From: Dichomitus squalens LYAD-421 SS1
Taxonomy: Eukaryota > Basidiomycota > Agaricomycetes > Polyporales > Polyporaceae
Direction: 5' to 3'
NCBI RefSeq assembly: GCF_000275845.1
Contig: NW_006766887.1
Location: 926,270 to 990,269 of the forward strand
Length of the DNA stretch: 64,000 bases
Shown: one piece after another, positions 61,642-64,000 of the stretch
Layout of the letters: each line of letters starts with the position of its first letter
How positions within the stretch are numbered: the stretch's first letter is position 1
The notes under the pieces: model-generated
The model's database searches: none
Told to the model about the DNA's origin: nothing
Seen by the model: only the letters and a program-made list of their open reading frames with translations
Made by a program: the position numbers and the translations under genes

Positions 61642-61874
61642 CTCAGGGAATGTCCATATTGTTTGTTTGAGAGATCTACGGCAATCTGGACAACATAGAG
61701 TATGCTAGGGGTCATCTTGCAAATGGAGAGGCAAGAAATTCTGTCACTCAGCAGGCTGCCCTACCTCTTGCCCTCCAGCGCTTCTTGCGCAATTTCTCAG
61801 TTCACCGCCGGAAATGCAGAAACGTCCCTTTATGTTCCGGGATACAAGGAAAAAGAGATAGCGACACCGGTTTG
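61642..61874. repeat. Right copy of the gap-flanking duplication
   Basis: This 233-bp copy starts exactly at the first base after the gap and matches 60946-61177. Copies that end and begin exactly at a gap are the usual sign of contig ends that overlap but were not merged. Confidence 0.9.
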
Positions 61875-62139
61875 CAAGCCTTGGTGATCAATGAGCGATA
61901 CTGTTGGTCAACCGGTCAGGACCGGGTAGCTATCATCCAACACCGGGCCGCCCAAGGGCGGACGGGGATCAGGCCTCTGCCTGGTTGGACCAGTTTTGTC
62001 CGGACTTTGGCACCAGGCCATCCAGAATTCGAACGTCGATTTGGCCGGATTGGATCAGGCATAGGCCTTTTTGGGTGGCCAATTTTGTCCGGATCAGGCA
62101 TCATTCCTTTGGGAGAATAATCGGGGGTCCTCTCAGCCA

Positions 62140-62842
62140 TCGATCAGTATTCGTATATGCTGCGAAAATCACGTTGATTTGGCAACATACCCATTGTATG
62201 GACATTACCATCGACCAGAATACGTTATCCCGCGGTAATGACTTATGCGCGTACGCCTGCCGCGGCTGCGGGGCTACATACATGGGATCATATCAAGAGT
62301 CATCGAAGGTCTGAAGTGAGGTCTTGTATGCATCTTTTTTCAACGCGACCTACATACTACGAAGGAGCGATGTGGTGACGAAAGTCAGGCTGCGCAACAT
62401 CCTGTGGCAGTATGCCTTTCCAATATGTGTGCAGGGTACCGGAATGGTACGAGCTCTCCTGAGGAACGGGCTTGAGATGACTAGGGGGCAGATGTGCACA
62501 ATGAACAGGTGGCTGGGTGAACGTTGTAGCAACATGCGTGGGATAATGATGATACTAGTAGACTTGAATTGTAGTAAGCTTGGTCGTATGCAAAGAGAGT
62601 ATTATACGTGAACAGGTGACATGAGATACAGCAGTGTGGACAGCAAACAAGTCAGAGAAACGTCAGAAATGGGGATGGAACGGAAATCCTGGAGCTGTGT
62701 CATAACGGGATACTAGCGAGCGGAGGAGCATGCTTGGAACTCAACACCGGGCGTCGGGTACGTAAAGGAGAGGTGGGAAAACTCGAACAAAGCCAGCGCC
62801 CGAGGGCCACGCGCGCCAGCGGGCGTAGCATGCTCAGCGAGC
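62140..62842. other. Intergenic region downstream of FAD monooxygenase copy 2
   Basis: About 700 bp with no supported gene. It is the 3' flank of the second monooxygenase. Confidence 0.4.
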
Positions 62843-64000
62843 TCAGTCATCATGCACGACGACGCTTGAGAAGTTGAAGTTATTGAAGTTCACGACATTA
62901 GGCTGCTCCCGCGCAGTCTGCGAGAACCGTCCCCAGTTGACCCACCACTCCTCCGCCGCGTCGCCGGCGTCGTACAGGAAAATCTCTGCGATCTCCTCAA
63001 ATTGGGCCTTGAGCGTGCCCTCGTCCCACTCATCCTTGCGCCTACGCATATCCTCGTCACGCGCTTCAGCATGTGGACCGTCGGGCATTGCCACCATCTG
63101 TGCGTTTCCGATATCCGCGAGCTTCACGAGGTCGCAACGGCGCTGACGAAGCTCCTGGTAGGCGCTGAGGAAGGACGGGATTTGATCCATCATGCGCAAG
63201 TGCGAGAATAGGGAGCCGAGGACGACGGCGTCTTCGACGGCCATACTTGCGCCGTGAGACCCTCCGGGCTGGTTGATTGGGTAATACGGTTAGCGGATGC
63301 GAGCTCTCGACGGCGGCGCAGGGGGCGCTTCCGCTGGGGGTGGTACTTACGAAAGAAGGGTGAGCTGCGTCTCCTAAGAGCACGATCCGACCGGTTGCAT
63401 CCGCCCAGTCGTCGATACCATCCTTGCGGGACATGAATCGTGTGCGTATGAGATACGGCGCCATCTTGATCAGTCTCTGCACTCTGCCCCACCAAGAACA
63501 AAGCGAGACGTCAGTAGTGGTCATACGAATGACCTGATGGTAATCTACGTACTTGGGCCCGTGGGTCTCCACGTTCATCTTCTCTGTTGGGAACAGCTCA
63601 TCCCAGTTTTCCTCTCCATCCTGTTCCAATCCGTCCAGATTGTGCCAAGAATAAACGTGGAAGAAATACTCCTTCTTGGCGCGCTGGATGCAATCATGAA
63701 ACGATCAACTGTCAAAGGAAGTTGGCGCAGCGGACAGGTACGTACGACAGGATGTCCTGGGAAGGCAACTCTGATCAGCATGTCAACACGAGCAGAACAA
63801 TACGGATCCGCTTACCGCAAACACTACGGTGAGACCCCATGAAGATGGCCCACTATGACAGTTGAGTATCGGAAAAAAGCAGGAGCACAGCGTGTCACAG
63901 GCTCACCTCGTCAGATAATGCGTATGGTCGGAGTTCAGGATCCTTCAGCATGCCCTCAGCATCGACGACTCCAGTGTAGAGTGTCATCCCTGCTGGCTTG
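62843..64000 (-). CDS. FAD-dependent monooxygenase, copy 2 (5' part beyond the window)
   Basis: This is a close paralogue of the gene at 56686, in the same orientation and cut by the window end. Visible parts are MTLYTGVVDAEGMLKDPELRPYALSDE followed by an intron at the same point as in copy 1. Then come AKKEYFFHVYSWHNLDGL, TGRIVLLGDAAHPSF (GD motif), and MAVEDAVVLGSLFSHLRMMDQIPSFLSAYQELRQRR with the same helical tail. It ends in a different C-terminus (VVNFNNFNFSSVVVHDD). Identity with copy 1 is high in the last exon, with conservative changes (NMIDQV to RMMDQI), so this is a duplication that has diverged and not a recent identical copy. The missing portion should hold the FAD-binding N-terminus. 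Confidence 0.85.

Larger units (their letters stand above)
60722..62139. mobile_element. Inverted-repeat transposon with perfect 8-bp target duplication, interrupted by an assembly gap
   Basis: The element is 60730-62131. Both sides are flanked by ctcagcca (60722-60729 and 62132-62139). Terminal inverted repeats begin aggacccccgrttattc and extend with a few mismatches to aaggaatgat (about 30 bp). Inside each end, gatcaggc (sometimes preceded by ccggatt or ccggac) recurs several times: near 60805, 60835, 60874 and 60919 on the left, and near 61966, 62057 and 62092 on the right. Subterminal motif clusters and 8-bp duplications are typical of hAT elements, whose transposase binds such motifs, though other 8-bp-duplicating families exist. 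No transposase frame is visible in the assembled part. Confidence 0.75.

Noticed and set aside
61089..61715. Long frames across the N run
   Set aside because: Created by unknown bases; not evidence of coding.

Overview
This window is nuclear DNA from a filamentous basidiomycete, most likely a wood- or litter-decaying agaricomycete. The evidence is dense genes on both strands, many GT-AG introns of only 46-77 bp, a secreted GMC oxidoreductase, and basidiomycete-type versions of Gin4 kinase, Doa10 and the HNH nuclease family. It is not bacterial or viral: there are no operons, ribosome-binding sites or CRISPR arrays. I cannot name the species.

Layout. From 0.9 to 36.8 kb the window is a housekeeping block. 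In order it holds a 2OG-Fe(II) oxygenase (-), a Gin4/Nim1-type kinase (+), the ribosome-biogenesis factor Tma16 (-), a Golgi-type glycosyltransferase (+), the decapping activator Pat1 (-), DNA ligase IV (+), a forkhead factor (-), AP-1 gamma-adaptin (+), a double-BTB protein (+), SF3B1/Hsh155 (-), MOZART1 (+), a DOPA-dioxygenase-like protein (+) and a GPI-anchored GMC oxidoreductase (+). From 37.4 to 44.6 kb two more double-BTB paralogues (-) flank a 3.8-kb spacer. That spacer holds two nested copies of a 566/567-bp inverted-repeat transposon and a broken HNH nuclease gene. From 45.0 to 55.4 kb come cystathionine beta-synthase (+), the ER ubiquitin ligase Doa10/Ssm4 (-), an HD-domain nucleotidase (+) and an HSL-type alpha/beta hydrolase (-). 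From 56.7 kb to the end, two paralogous FAD monooxygenases (-, the second cut by the window edge) flank a 4-kb transposon zone. That zone holds an inverted-repeat unit enclosing a decayed ABC-F ATPase fragment, and a second inverted-repeat element with a perfect 8-bp target duplication. An assembly gap of N interrupts the second element, and the two flanks of the gap are near-identical 232/233-bp copies.

Function. Many genes serve core RNA and protein handling (SF3B1, Pat1, Tma16, Doa10, AP-1), but they are separate units and not a pathway cluster. Several share short divergent promoters: SF3B1/MZT1, DOA10/HD nucleotidase, forkhead/AP-1 and BTB3/CBS.

I did not find a clearly new molecular system. 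The best candidates for a second look are the three-member double-BTB family, which shares a C-terminal W-C-x2-C-E motif and a tiny conserved last exon, and the three newly delimited inverted-repeat elements. Exon limits given to the base were read by hand from splice signals and reading frame. For genes marked as having many introns, only the outer limits are firm.
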